A stretch of 64,000 bases of DNA. It comes from Mycobacterium malmoense (lineage in GTDB: Bacteria > Actinomycetota > Actinomycetes > Mycobacteriales > Mycobacteriaceae). A model generated the notes under the pieces. The model ran no database searches, was not told the DNA's origin, and worked only from the letters and a program-made list of their open reading frames with translations. The stretch lies in contig NZ_CP080999.1 of assembly GCF_019645855.1 (NCBI RefSeq), forward strand, positions 372,001-436,000. Direction: 5' to 3'. This document shows, one piece after another, positions 8,026 to 18,325 of this stretch. The position numbers and the translations under genes were made by a program. Within the stretch, counting starts at the first letter, position 1, and each line of letters opens with the position of its first letter.

Positions 8026-10142
8026 GCCAACTAGACGACCCCGACGCCCGGGCGTGCGAGATCGAAGCCCAGATGACCGACGACGAGCGATTCTCGCTGC
8101 TGGTCGGGGTGATGGGGGCCAGCGAACTGTGGCCGCTGCGGGATGAGCGCATCCCGCCGGGCGTTCCGATGAGCGCCGGGTATGTGCCCGGGATTCCGCG
8201 GCTCGGTGTGCCGGCGCTGCTGATGAGCGACGCCGGCCTCGGCGTCACCAACCCCGGCTACCGCCCGGGCGACACGGCCACCGCGCTGCCCGCCGGGCTG
8301 GCGCTGGCCGCCGGTTTCGACCCGTCGCTGGCCCACGCCGCGGGTGAGGTGATCGGTCGAGAGGCGCGCGGCCGCGGGTTCAACGTGCAGCTCGCGGGCG
8401 CAATGAACCTCGCCCGCGACCCGCGCAACGGCCGCAACTTCGAATACCTTTCCGAGGACCCGCTTTTGACCGCGGCGATGGCCGCGGAATCGGTCACCGG
8501 GATACAGCGGCAGGGCGTCATTTCGACGGTCAAGCACTACTCGCTGAACTGCAACGAGACCAACCGGCACTTCTTGAATGCGGTCATCGATCCCGACGCG
8601 CATCGCGAATCCGATCTGCTGGCCTTCGAGATCGCCATCGAGCGCTCGCGGCCCGGCGCCGTGATGACGGCCTACAACAAGGTCAACGGCGCCTACGCCG
8701 CCGCGAACGACGCCTTGATCGACGAGGTGCTGAAAGGCGCCTGGGGATATCGCGGTTGGGTGATGTCGGATTGGGGCGCAACGCCGAGCTGGGAATGCGC
8801 TCTGGGCGGCCTCGACCAAGAATGCGGTGCGCAGCTCGACGCGCTGCTGTGGGGGTCGGAGGCGTTCGGCGAGAGCCTGCGGGCCGCGCATGCCGACGGC
8901 AGGCTGCCCAATGAGCGCCTGTCGGACATGGTTCGGCGGATTCTGCGGTCGATGTTTGCGGTCGGAATCGACCGGCGCGAAGCGGTGCCGGCGCCGGATA
9001 TGGACGCGCACAACGAGATTGCCTTGCAGATCGCGCGGCAGGGCATCGTCCTGCTGACCAACCGCGGGGTGCTGCCCCTGGGGCGCGAGTCGACCGCGCG
9101 CATCGCCGTGATCGGCGGCTACGCACACCTGGGCGTTCCGGCCGGCTACGGCTCGAGCGCCGTCGTTCCCCCGGGCGGCTATGCGGCCGTGATCCCGATC
9201 GGCGGCCCGGGCCTGGAGGCGGGCCTGCGGAATCTGTACGTGCTGCCGTCGAGCCCGCTGGAGGAGTTGCGAAAGCAACTTCCCCACGCGCACATCGAAT
9301 TCGATCCCGGCGTCGGCCCGGCCGAGGCCGCGCTGGCGGCGCGGCGGGCCGACGTCGCGATCGTGTTCGCGCTCCGCGCCGAAGGGGAGGGCTTTGACGG
9401 CGCCGGCCTGTCGCTGCCGTGGGGCCAGGACGCGCTGATCACCGCGGTGTCCGCCGCGAACCCGAATACCGTTGTGGTGCTGGAGACCGGGAACCCGGTG
9501 GCCATGCCGTGGTTGGGCTCGGTGAACGCCGTCGTGCAGGCGTGGTACCCGGGTCAGGCCGGTGGCCGTGCCATCGCGGAAGTCCTTGCCGGCCAGGTGA
9601 ACCCGTCGGGCCGGCTGCCGATCACCTTCCCAGTCGATCTCGGCCAGACGCCGCGTCCGGAGCTACCCGACCTCGGCGCGCCGTGGGGGACGCCGACCAC
9701 GGTCGACTACTTCGAGGGGGCCGACGTCGGCTACCGCTGGTTCGCGGCGACCGGCCAGGCACCGCTGTTCGCGTTCGGGCATGGCTTGTCCTACACCGGG
9801 TTTGAGTACCGCGATCTGGTCGTCGGCGGCGGTGACACCGTCACCGCGAGCTTCAGCGTCGTCAACGTCGGCGACCGCGGCGGCGCCGACGTCCCGCAGC
9901 TGTATCTGACCGCGGTCCCCGGCGGGCAACGCCTACGGTTGCTGGGATTCGAGCGGGTCGAGCTGGAACCGGGCGCCACGCGCCGGGTGACCATCGAGGC
10001 GGATCCACGCCTGCTTGCCCGCTACGACGCGAGCACCTGGCGCATCGCACCGGGCGGTTACACGGTGGCGGTCGGCACCTCGGCGATCACGCCGCGGCTG
10101 TCGGCCACGGTCGAGCTGACCGGCCGCGCGTTCGGGCGGTGA
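8022..10142 (+). CDS. bglS: Beta-glucosidase, glycoside hydrolase family 3
   Basis: 706 residues from GTG 8022, overlapping the previous stop by 4 bp. The N-terminal GH3 TIM barrel has GVISTVKHYSLNCNETNRH with the family KH pair at 171-172, and VMSDWGA at 248-254, whose Asp250 is the expected nucleophile. The second alpha/beta domain and a C-terminal fibronectin-III-like domain (RLLGFERVELEPGATRRVTI) complete the usual three-domain plan. There is no signal peptide, so it probably acts on imported or internal glucosides. M. tuberculosis BglS is slightly shorter (691). It is the last gene of the MIRU-Rv0184-Rv0185 coupled run. Confidence 0.92.
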   Translation: MSQLDDPDARACEIEAQMTDDERFSLLVGVMGASELWPLRDERIPPGVPMSAGYVPGIPRLGVPALLMSDAGLGVTNPGYRPGDTATALPAGLALAAGFDPSLAHAAGEVIGREARGRGFNVQLAGAMNLARDPRNGRNFEYLSEDPLLTAAMAAESVTGIQRQGVISTVKHYSLNCNETNRHFLNAVIDPDAHRESDLLAFEIAIERSRPGAVMTAYNKVNGAYAAANDALIDEVLKGAWGYRGWVMSDWGATPSWECALGGLDQECGAQLDALLWGSEAFGESLRAAHADGRLPNERLSDMVRRILRSMFAVGIDRREAVPAPDMDAHNEIALQIARQGIVLLTNRGVLPLGRESTARIAVIGGYAHLGVPAGYGSSAVVPPGGYAAVIPIGGPGLEAGLRNLYVLPSSPLEELRKQLPHAHIEFDPGVGPAEAALAARRADVAIVFALRAEGEGFDGAGLSLPWGQDALITAVSAANPNTVVVLETGNPVAMPWLGSVNAVVQAWYPGQAGGRAIAEVLAGQVNPSGRLPITFPVDLGQTPRPELPDLGAPWGTPTTVDYFEGADVGYRWFAATGQAPLFAFGHGLSYTGFEYRDLVVGGGDTVTASFSVVNVGDRGGADVPQLYLTAVPGGQRLRLLGFERVELEPGATRRVTIEADPRLLARYDASTWRIAPGGYTVAVGTSAITPRLSATVELTGRAFGR

Positions 10143-10257
10143 TCGGCTCGAGCGGTAAGGCCCGAACGCAGTACCGGACCGGGTTGAGCTCTCCTATGTC
10201 GTGGCCGTTCCGCTACAGGCCGGGCCGAGGCGGGCGCGCCCGGCTAGCGTTGGCGGC

Positions 10258-10917
10258 ATGACCGACAAACCAACTCCGCAAGACGTCGACGCTTTCTTGG
10301 ACAGCACAGTGGTTGGCGACGATCCGGCATTGACCGCGGCGCGAGAGGCCAGCGACGCGGCCGGGCTGCCCCCGATCGCCGTATCGGCGCAGCAGGGCAA
10401 GTTCCTGTCCCTGTTGGCCGGGGCGATCCAGGCGCGCCGCATCCTCGAGATCGGCACGCTGGGTGGCTTCAGCACCATCTGGCTGGCGCGCGGCGCCGGA
10501 CCGCAGGGCCGGGTGGTGACGCTGGAATACGAGCCCAAGCACGCCGAGGTCGCGCGAGCCAACCTGGAGCGCGCCGGCGTCGCCGACCGGGTGGAGGTGA
10601 TCGTCGGCGCCGCGCTGGACACGTTGCCGACGCTGACCGGTGGCCCCTTCGACCTGGTGTTCATCGACGCCGACAAAGAAAACAATGTCGCGTATCTGGA
10701 GTGGGCGGTCCGGCTGGCCCGCCCCGGCTCAGTCATCGTGGTGGACAACGTCATTCGCGACGGCCAGATCCTGGAGCCGGAGTCCGCTGACGCCCGGGTG
10801 CGGGCGACGCGCCAGACGCTGCAGGTGATGGGCGAGCACCCTCGGCTGGACACGTCGGTGATCCAGACCGTCGGGGCCAAGCACTGGGACGGTTTCGCGT
10901 TCGCGGTGCTGCGGTAG
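10258..10917 (+). CDS. SAM-dependent O-methyltransferase (Rv0187-like)
   Basis: 219 residues. It has the class I fold of the caffeoyl-CoA/catechol O-methyltransferase type (O-methyltransferase family 3). Motif I is ILEIGTLGGFSTIWLA at about residues 61-76, followed by VVTLEYEPKHAEVARANLE. The metal-binding acidic motif is DLVFIDADKENN, then VIVVDNVIRDG. Such enzymes are Mg2+-dependent and methylate catechol-like hydroxyls; the mycobacterial substrate is not known. It has its own 115-bp upstream gap, so it may be a single-gene unit. Confidence 0.9.
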   Translation: MTDKPTPQDVDAFLDSTVVGDDPALTAAREASDAAGLPPIAVSAQQGKFLSLLAGAIQARRILEIGTLGGFSTIWLARGAGPQGRVVTLEYEPKHAEVARANLERAGVADRVEVIVGAALDTLPTLTGGPFDLVFIDADKENNVAYLEWAVRLARPGSVIVVDNVIRDGQILEPESADARVRATRQTLQVMGEHPRLDTSVIQTVGAKHWDGFAFAVLR

Positions 10918-11051
10918 CGGGCCCGCCGAGGCCCGATTTTCGTTGCTGGCGCGCGGCATTCGGGCGTAACCTTGACGGCAGATGGATGGTTGCGACGGGC
11001 CCGCAGTGCTTGTTGCGCAACGGGCTTGCCGCGTAACAGAAAGGTTGCGAA

Positions 11052-11483
11052 ATGAGTACAGTCCATTCATCAATCGATCACCACCCCGATTTGTTGGCTC
11101 TGCGCGCCGGCTACGAGCGCGCCGCCGAGTCGATGAGCGCGCACGTCACCTTCGGCCTGGCCCTGCTGACGGGCCTGTATGTGGCTGCCTCACCGTGGAT
11201 CGTCGGGTTCAGCGCGACGAGATCCCTTGCCCGCTGCGACTTCATCGCCGGGATCGCGGTCGCGGTCTTGGCGTACGGGTTCGCGGCGGCACTGGACCGC
11301 ACGCACGGGATGACGTGGACGCTGCCGGTGCTCGGCCTGTGGATCATCGTCTCGCCGTGGATTCTGCCGGGCCTCGCGCTGACCGCCGGCATAATCTGGT
11401 CGAACGTCGTCGCCGGCGCGGTGGTGACCCTTTTGGGCATGACCGCCACCTACTTCGGCATGCGCACACGCGCCGCCACCTAA
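11052..11483 (+). CDS. SPW-repeat membrane protein (Rv0188-like)
   Basis: 143 residues with four hydrophobic helices (about 31-51, 63-81, 88-105 and 110-130). Two copies of the SPW motif are visible: VAASPWIVGF and IVSPWILPG, each in a helix pair, which is the defining repeat of the SPW family. M. tuberculosis Rv0188 is of similar length. An AGAAAGG-type ribosome site precedes ATG 11052. It is convergent with ilvD, with a long hairpin between the stop codons. Function is unknown. Confidence 0.87.
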   Translation: MSTVHSSIDHHPDLLALRAGYERAAESMSAHVTFGLALLTGLYVAASPWIVGFSATRSLARCDFIAGIAVAVLAYGFAAALDRTHGMTWTLPVLGLWIIVSPWILPGLALTAGIIWSNVVAGAVVTLLGMTATYFGMRTRAAT

Positions 11484-11490
11484 CCCCCTT

Positions 11491-11556
11491 GGCGCGAGCG
11501 TGCGCAGAATGCCGCCGCTAGCCGGCGTGTCGTGTGCAGACACGCACGCTCGCGCC
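11491..11556. terminator. Bidirectional hairpin between Rv0188-like gene and ilvD
   Basis: Perfect 14-base arms GGCGCGAGCGTGCG (11491-11504) and CGCACGCTCGCGCC (11543-11556) enclose a 38-base loop that itself contains complementary GC stretches. It sits between two convergent stop codons. There is no U-tract, as usual for mycobacterial terminators. Confidence 0.6.
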
Positions 11557-11564
11557 GAGAAAAG

Positions 11565-13280
<1,716 letters not shown>

Positions 13281-13326
13281 CCTGCAAGTATGCGCGGGCC
13301 GATCGCGCCGCAAATGCGCGGGGTCA

Positions 13327-13341
13327 TACCCCGCCGGGGTA
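13327..13341. promoter_or_regulatory. RicR operator box
   Basis: TACCCCGCCGGGGTA fits the RicR consensus TACCC-N5-GGGTA exactly, and the symmetry extends outward by two bases to CATACC...GGTATG. It lies 79 bp upstream of the ricR start and 47 bp upstream of the divergent ilvD start. In M. tuberculosis RicR represses its own gene and a copper-protection regulon through this motif and leaves DNA when Cu(I) binds. Confidence 0.85.
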
Positions 13342-13419
13342 TGAGGTAGACTCGGCGCACGCGGGATCGACGACGCGAGGCCTCGAGGCAGACGCGCAGC
13401 GGGAAGGTTTGGCACGGAA

Positions 13420-13710
13420 ATGACGACCACACACGGGTATTCGCAGCAGAAGGACAATTACGCCAAGCGGCTGCGGCGCATCGAGGGCCAAGTCCGTGGC
13501 ATCGCACGGATGATCGAAGAAGACAAATACTGCATCGACGTCCTCACCCAGATCAGCGCCGTCAACAGCGCCTTGCGTTCGGTGGCGCTGAACCTGCTCG
13601 ACGAGCACCTGAGCCACTGCGTGACCCGCGCCGTGGCCGCGGGCGGCGACGACGCCGACGAGAAGCTTGCCGAAGCCTCCGCCGCCATCGCGCGCCTGGT
13701 TCGCTCCTGA
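13420..13710 (+). CDS. ricR: Copper-sensing repressor, CsoR family
   Basis: 96 residues, all helical, of the CsoR/RcnR family. The Cu(I) ligand set is Cys38, His63 and Cys67 (DKYCIDV and DEHLSHC), matching the C-H-C pattern of copper-responsive members. The basic N-terminal helix (KRLRRIEGQVRGIARMI) is the DNA-binding face. A perfect RicR box lies 79 bp upstream, which identifies it as the Rv0190 orthologue rather than CsoR, whose gene sits in a different operon. Autoregulation by copper release is expected. An MFS pump gene follows on the same strand after 124 bp. Confidence 0.92.
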   Translation: MTTTHGYSQQKDNYAKRLRRIEGQVRGIARMIEEDKYCIDVLTQISAVNSALRSVALNLLDEHLSHCVTRAVAAGGDDADEKLAEASAAIARLVRS

Positions 13711-13834
13711 CCACCGACTTTGTCGATAGGCGTGTTGAAACGAAAATTTGGGTGAACCCGCCGCTGCAGTGCGTACGGTAAGAACAGTGTGATCGGGCGG
13801 GGAACTACAACCCGCCGATTCCACAACCGACGCC

Positions 13835-15085
13835 ATGACCGCCGAAACCGCAACCGCCACCACCGCCGCGCGAACGTGGACGCCACGGGTCGCGGCGCAG
13901 CTGGCGGTGTTGGCGGCGGCGGCCTTTACTTATGTCACCGCCGAGATCCTGCCGGTGGGGGCGCTGTCGGCGATCGCGCGAAACCTGCACGTCAGCGTGG
14001 TCCTGGTGGGAACCCTGTTGACGTGGTACGCGCTGGTGGCGGCCCTGTCGACGTTTCCGCTGGTGCGCTGGACGGCGCACTGGCCGCGCCGGCGCGCGTT
14101 GGTGTTCAGCCTGGTCTGCCTGACCGCCTCCCAGCTCATCTCGGCGCTGGCACCCAACTTCGCGGTGCTGGCCGGCGGGCGGGTGCTCTGCGCGGTCACG
14201 CACGGCCTGCTGTGGTCGATCATCGCCCCGATCGCCACCCGGCTGGTGCCGCCGAGCCATGCCGGCCGCGCCACCATGTCGATCTACATCGGAACCAGCC
14301 TGGCGCTGGTGATCGGCAGCCCGCTCACGGCCGCGATGAGCCTGATGTGGGGCTGGCGGCTGGCCGCGGTCTGCGTCACCGTCGCCGCGGCCGTCGTCAC
14401 CGTCGCGGCCCGGCTTTTGCTGCCCGAGATGGCGCTCAGCGCCGACCAGCTCAAATGCGTGGGTCCGCGGGCGCGTCACCATCGCAATCCCCGGCTGATC
14501 ATCGTGAGCCTGATCACCATGGTCGGCGTCACCGGCCATTTCGTGTCATACACCTACATCGTGGTGATCATCCGCGACGTTGTCGGCGTGCGCGGACCGA
14601 ATCTGGCCTGGGTGCTGGCGGCCTATGGCGCCGCCGGGGTGGTTGCCGTCGGGCTGGTGGCCCGGCCCCTGGATCGCCGCCCCAGGGGAGCCATCATCGT
14701 GTGCATGGCGGGGTTGACGGCCGCGTTCGTGGTGCTGACCGCGCTCGCGTTCGGCGGCCGGACCGCCGCGACCCATTACTCGATGGTGCTGATCGGGGCG
14801 GGTGCGATCGTGTTGTGGGGCGCGATGGCCACCGCCGTGTCGCCGATGATGCAATCCGCCGCGATGCGCAGTGGGGCCGACGATCCCGACGGCGCTTCGG
14901 GCCTGTACGTGACGGCGTTTCAGGTGGGCATCATGGCCGGCTCGCTGCTGGGCGGGCTGCTCTACGAGCGCAATGTTGCGCTGATGCTGACGGCCTCGGC
15001 TGCGTTGATGGGTGTCGCGCTGGCCGGCGCCGCGGTCAACCGGCAGGTGCTGGACGTTGCCACGCTGAGCTCACGCAATTCATAG
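13835..15085 (+). CDS. MFS efflux transporter (Rv0191-like)
   Basis: 416 residues with about twelve membrane helices and a short basic loop near residue 70 (VRWTAHWPRRRALVFSL), the MFS loop 2-3 region. The first helix carries AAFTYVTAEILPVGALSAIA, typical of the drug-efflux DHA1 group (sugar-efflux/chloramphenicol-resistance-like). The exported compound cannot be read from sequence. A small GGCGGG/CCCGCC hairpin (13796-13816) lies just upstream of ATG 13835. It lies downstream of ricR, but no second RicR box precedes it. Confidence 0.85.
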   Translation: MTAETATATTAARTWTPRVAAQLAVLAAAAFTYVTAEILPVGALSAIARNLHVSVVLVGTLLTWYALVAALSTFPLVRWTAHWPRRRALVFSLVCLTASQLISALAPNFAVLAGGRVLCAVTHGLLWSIIAPIATRLVPPSHAGRATMSIYIGTSLALVIGSPLTAAMSLMWGWRLAAVCVTVAAAVVTVAARLLLPEMALSADQLKCVGPRARHHRNPRLIIVSLITMVGVTGHFVSYTYIVVIIRDVVGVRGPNLAWVLAAYGAAGVVAVGLVARPLDRRPRGAIIVCMAGLTAAFVVLTALAFGGRTAATHYSMVLIGAGAIVLWGAMATAVSPMMQSAAMRSGADDPDGASGLYVTAFQVGIMAGSLLGGLLYERNVALMLTASAALMGVALAGAAVNRQVLDVATLSSRNS

Positions 15086-15202
15086 CTGCGCAGGTCAGTG
15101 GCGTGAATCGCACCGCCGGCCGGCCCGCCGCCGGCCTGCGACGAGATAGCTGGCACCAGCGCTATGCCACACTGTTTCCAGAAAGTGACGGGAGGGGTGC
15201 AT

Positions 15203-16210
15203 ATGTCGGGCTGGACGAGGGGAAGCGTCTTCGCCGCTCTGCGGGCAGCCGGATTGGCTTCGGTGTTGGGCGGGGTGCTGGTGCTGGGTGCGGGCCCCGC
15301 GCTGGCGGATCCGGACCCGGCGCCCGGCGATCCCGGGGCGGTTGCCGCGCCACCCGGCCCGCCCGCGCCGCCGCCCGACCCGTTGGCGGCGCAGCCTCCC
15401 GCCGACCCGCTGGCGCCGCCGCCGTTCGCTTTCCCCGGGGCGCAACCGGTGTTCGCGGGCCCCGCCGCCGGGCAGAACCCGACGCCGTTCACGGGCACGC
15501 CGCCCTTCGGGCCGCCGTCGTTCGTCCCGAAGAGCGGCTCGACGGTGGGGGTGGGTCAGCCGATCATCATCAATTTCCCGGGGCGCGTCGATGACGCCGG
15601 CGCGGCCATCGACGCCGTGCACGTCTCGTCGGTCCCGCCGGTGCCCGGCAAGTTCTATTGGATGACCCCGACCCAGCTGCGCTGGCGGCCGTTGAGCTTC
15701 TGGCCCGCGCATACCGCCGTGACGGTTGACGCCGGCGGCACGGTGTCCAGCTTCCAGACCGGGGACACCCTGATCGCCACGGCGGACGACGCGACCCACC
15801 AGCTGACCGTCACGCGCAACGGCACCGTGGAAAAGACCATCCCCATGTCGATGGGCATGTCGGCCGGTAATCACCAAACCCCCAACGGCACCTACTACGT
15901 GCAAGAGAAGATGCCCTCGGTGGTGATGGATTCGTCTACCTACGGGGTCCCGGTCAACTCGACATACGGCTACAAGGTGACCGTCGACCTGGCCGTCCGG
16001 TTCGACAATGTCGGCGACTTCGTGCACAGCGCCCCGTGGTCGGTGGACGATCAGGGTAAGCGCGACGTCAGCCACGGCTGCATCAACATCAGCCCCAGCA
16101 ATGCGAAGTGGTTCTTCGACAACTTCGGCGCCGGGGATCCGATCATCGTGAAGAACTCCAGCGGCGGCGACTACAAGAAGAACGACGGTTCCAACGACTG
16201 GCAGACCTAG
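15203..16210 (+). CDS. L,D-transpeptidase (Rv0192-like, LdtMt4 group)
   Basis: 335 residues from ATG 15203, which has GGGAGGGG seven bases upstream. A signal peptide ends near residue 36 (VLGAGPALA-DPDP), followed by a Pro/Ala-rich linker to about 110. An Ig-like domain and then a YkuD catalytic domain follow. The active site shows His275 (FVHSAPWS) and SHGCIN with Cys293 as nucleophile, the HX-SHGC signature. These enzymes make 3-3 cross-links in peptidoglycan and are targets of carbapenems. The protein is somewhat shorter than Rv0192 (366), mainly in the linker. The palindromic repeat and zmp1 follow directly; the M. tuberculosis genes Rv0193c-Rv0197 are not here. Confidence 0.92.
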   Translation: MSGWTRGSVFAALRAAGLASVLGGVLVLGAGPALADPDPAPGDPGAVAAPPGPPAPPPDPLAAQPPADPLAPPPFAFPGAQPVFAGPAAGQNPTPFTGTPPFGPPSFVPKSGSTVGVGQPIIINFPGRVDDAGAAIDAVHVSSVPPVPGKFYWMTPTQLRWRPLSFWPAHTAVTVDAGGTVSSFQTGDTLIATADDATHQLTVTRNGTVEKTIPMSMGMSAGNHQTPNGTYYVQEKMPSVVMDSSTYGVPVNSTYGYKVTVDLAVRFDNVGDFVHSAPWSVDDQGKRDVSHGCINISPSNAKWFFDNFGAGDPIIVKNSSGGDYKKNDGSNDWQT

Positions 16211-16223
16211 CCTGCCGCTACTG

Positions 16224-16283
16224 GCGAGCAGACGCAGAATCGCACGCCGCCAAGCGGATTCGTGCGATTCTACGTCTGCTCGC
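16224..16283. repeat. Dispersed palindromic element, copy 1
   Basis: Arms of 23 bases (16224-16246 and 16261-16283) contain GAGCAGACGCAGAATCGCAC and its complement, with one mismatch and a 14-base loop. It lies between the convergent stops of the L,D-transpeptidase gene and zmp1 and may end both transcripts. Copies 2 and 3 of the same family are at 39023 and 51719. Confidence 0.85.
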
Positions 16284-16297
16284 GAGGGGACGCGACC

Positions 16298-18283
16298 CTA
16301 GTTCCAGATGCGGACCCTGCGTTGGGGGTCCAGGAATAGCGCGTCGCCCTCGGCGACGCCGAAGGCGTCGTAGAAGGCGCCGATATTGCGGACGACGCCG
16401 TTGCATCGGAACTCCGGCGGCGAGTGCGGGTCCACCGCCAACCGCCGGATCGCTTCTGCCTCACGTGATTTGGTTCGCCACACCTGAGCCCAGCCGTAGA
16501 ACACGCGCTGCACGCCGGACAGACCGTCGGTCACCGGTGCACGCTGACCGCCAAGCGACAGCTGGTAGGCCAGCAGCGCGATGGACAACCCGCCCAGGTC
16601 GCCGATGTTCTCCCCGACGGTGAACGCGCCGTTGACGTGGTGCCCGTCGCCCAGCCCACGCGGCACGAAGCCGTCGTACTGCTCGATGAGAGCCTTTGTG
16701 CGGGCGCCGAACTCGGTGCGGTCGTCGTCGGTCCACCAGTCGACCAGGTTGCCGTCGCCGTCGTACTTGGCGCCCTGGTCGTCGAAGCCGTGCCCGATCT
16801 CGTGTCCGATCACCGCGCCGATCCCGCCGTAGTTGGCGGCGTCGTCGGCCTCGGCGTCGAAGAACGGTGGCTGCAAAATGGCTGCGGGGAAAACGATTTC
16901 GTTCATCCCCGGGTTGTAGTAGGCGTTGACGGTCTGCGGTGTCATGAACCATTCGTCGCGGTCCACCGGGCCGCCGAGCTTGGCCAGCTCGCGGTCGTGG
17001 TTGACCGCGTAGCCGCGTTGGTAGTTGCCGTAGAGGTCGTCGCGGTCGATCACCAGCTTCGAGTAGTCGCGCCACTTCGCCGGGTAGCCGACCTTGGCGG
17101 TGAACTTGTCCAGCTTGGCCAGCGCGCGCTGCCGGGTCTGCGGCGTCATCCAGTCCAGTTCGCCGATGCTGACCCGGTATGCCTCTTGCAGGTTGTCCAC
17201 CAGGGCGTCGATGCGCGCCTTGGCGCCCGGCGGGAAATGCCGCTGCACGTAAAGCTTTCCGACGGCATCGCCCATCAGGCCCTCCACCAGCGACACCCCG
17301 CGCTTCCAGCGGTCCCGGATCTGCTCGGCTCCGGTCAGCAGGCGGCCGTAGAAGTCGAAGTCCGCGGCGATCAGGTCGTCGGTCAGCCAGGGGGCGCGGG
17401 CGCGGATCACGCGCCAACGCGCCCAAGACTTCCAGGCGTCGAGGTCGACGCTCTCCCAGAGCGCGGCGAACGCGGTGAGGTAATCCGGTTGGCGCACAAC
17501 CAATTCCGCGAGGGCATCCGGAGTACCGCCGAGCGCGGTCACCCAGCCGGTCCAGTCGAAGCCCACCGCATCGGTCTGCAGCTCGGCGAAGGTGCGCAGG
17601 TTGTACGTGAGGTCGGCGTCGCGGCGCTTGACCACATCCCAGTGCGCGGCGGCGAGCTTGCTCTCCAGCTCCACGATCCGCGCCGCGGTCTCGGCGTGAT
17701 CGCGTGTGTCGCCGCCGAAGACGAGGTCGAACATCCGCGCGATGTGTCCCGGGTACGCCGCCAGCACCTGGGCGTGCCGCTCGTCGCGGAAATACGATTC
17801 ATCGGGCAATCCGATGCCGGACTGGGCGAAGTGCACCAGGTAACGGGCCGAATCCTTGGCGTCGGTGTCCACATACAGCGCCACGCCGCCGCCCACCCCG
17901 GTGCGCTGCAGGGCGCCCAACGCCGCGGCCAGCTTGACAGGGTCGGCCGCGTCGTCGATCAAGGCCAGCTCGTCGTGCAGCGGTTGCAGGCCCCTGCGTT
18001 CGACGGCCTCCTCGTCCAGGAAGCTGGCGTAGAGGTCGCCGATGCGTCGTTGATCCGTGCCCCCTGGCGCGCCTTCCTGGCTGGCTTCGACGATCAGGTC
18101 GCGCACCTGCTCTTCGGCCCGGTCGAACAGGTCGCGGAAGGCGCCGTCGGTCGCCCGGTCCGGGGGTATCTCGTATTCGGCCAGCCAGCGGCCGTTGACA
18201 TGGCCGAACAGGTCGTCTTGGGGTCGGGCGTTCGCGTCGACGTAGCTCAGGTCGATGCCCGATCGGATGGCCTCAACTGTCAC
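16298..18283 (-). CDS. zmp1: Zinc metalloprotease Zmp1, M13/neprilysin family
   Basis: 661 residues from GTG 18283. The zinc site reads VIGHEIGHGFDD (HEIGH about 494-498), with the third ligand in ENIGDLGGL (Glu about 558) and the substrate-binding NAYYNP motif upstream. The order NAYYNP-HExxH-ExxxD is the M13 (neprilysin) signature, and the length agrees with Rv0198c (663). As in M. tuberculosis, no cleavable signal peptide is evident, although the enzyme is reported to reach the host and to affect inflammasome signalling. It is divergent from the Rv0199-like gene and convergent with the transpeptidase. Confidence 0.95.
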   Translation of the reverse strand: MTVEAIRSGIDLSYVDANARPQDDLFGHVNGRWLAEYEIPPDRATDGAFRDLFDRAEEQVRDLIVEASQEGAPGGTDQRRIGDLYASFLDEEAVERRGLQPLHDELALIDDAADPVKLAAALGALQRTGVGGGVALYVDTDAKDSARYLVHFAQSGIGLPDESYFRDERHAQVLAAYPGHIARMFDLVFGGDTRDHAETAARIVELESKLAAAHWDVVKRRDADLTYNLRTFAELQTDAVGFDWTGWVTALGGTPDALAELVVRQPDYLTAFAALWESVDLDAWKSWARWRVIRARAPWLTDDLIAADFDFYGRLLTGAEQIRDRWKRGVSLVEGLMGDAVGKLYVQRHFPPGAKARIDALVDNLQEAYRVSIGELDWMTPQTRQRALAKLDKFTAKVGYPAKWRDYSKLVIDRDDLYGNYQRGYAVNHDRELAKLGGPVDRDEWFMTPQTVNAYYNPGMNEIVFPAAILQPPFFDAEADDAANYGGIGAVIGHEIGHGFDDQGAKYDGDGNLVDWWTDDDRTEFGARTKALIEQYDGFVPRGLGDGHHVNGAFTVGENIGDLGGLSIALLAYQLSLGGQRAPVTDGLSGVQRVFYGWAQVWRTKSREAEAIRRLAVDPHSPPEFRCNGVVRNIGAFYDAFGVAEGDALFLDPQRRVRIWN

Positions 18284-18325
18284 CCCGCCATCCTTCCATC
18301 TTCTTTTGGGTGCGACGATCTGGCC

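Noticed and set aside
13796..13816. Hairpin before the MFS gene as a riboswitch
   Set aside because: It has only 6-bp arms with a 9-base loop and no conserved aptamer features, so it is not more than a minor stem.
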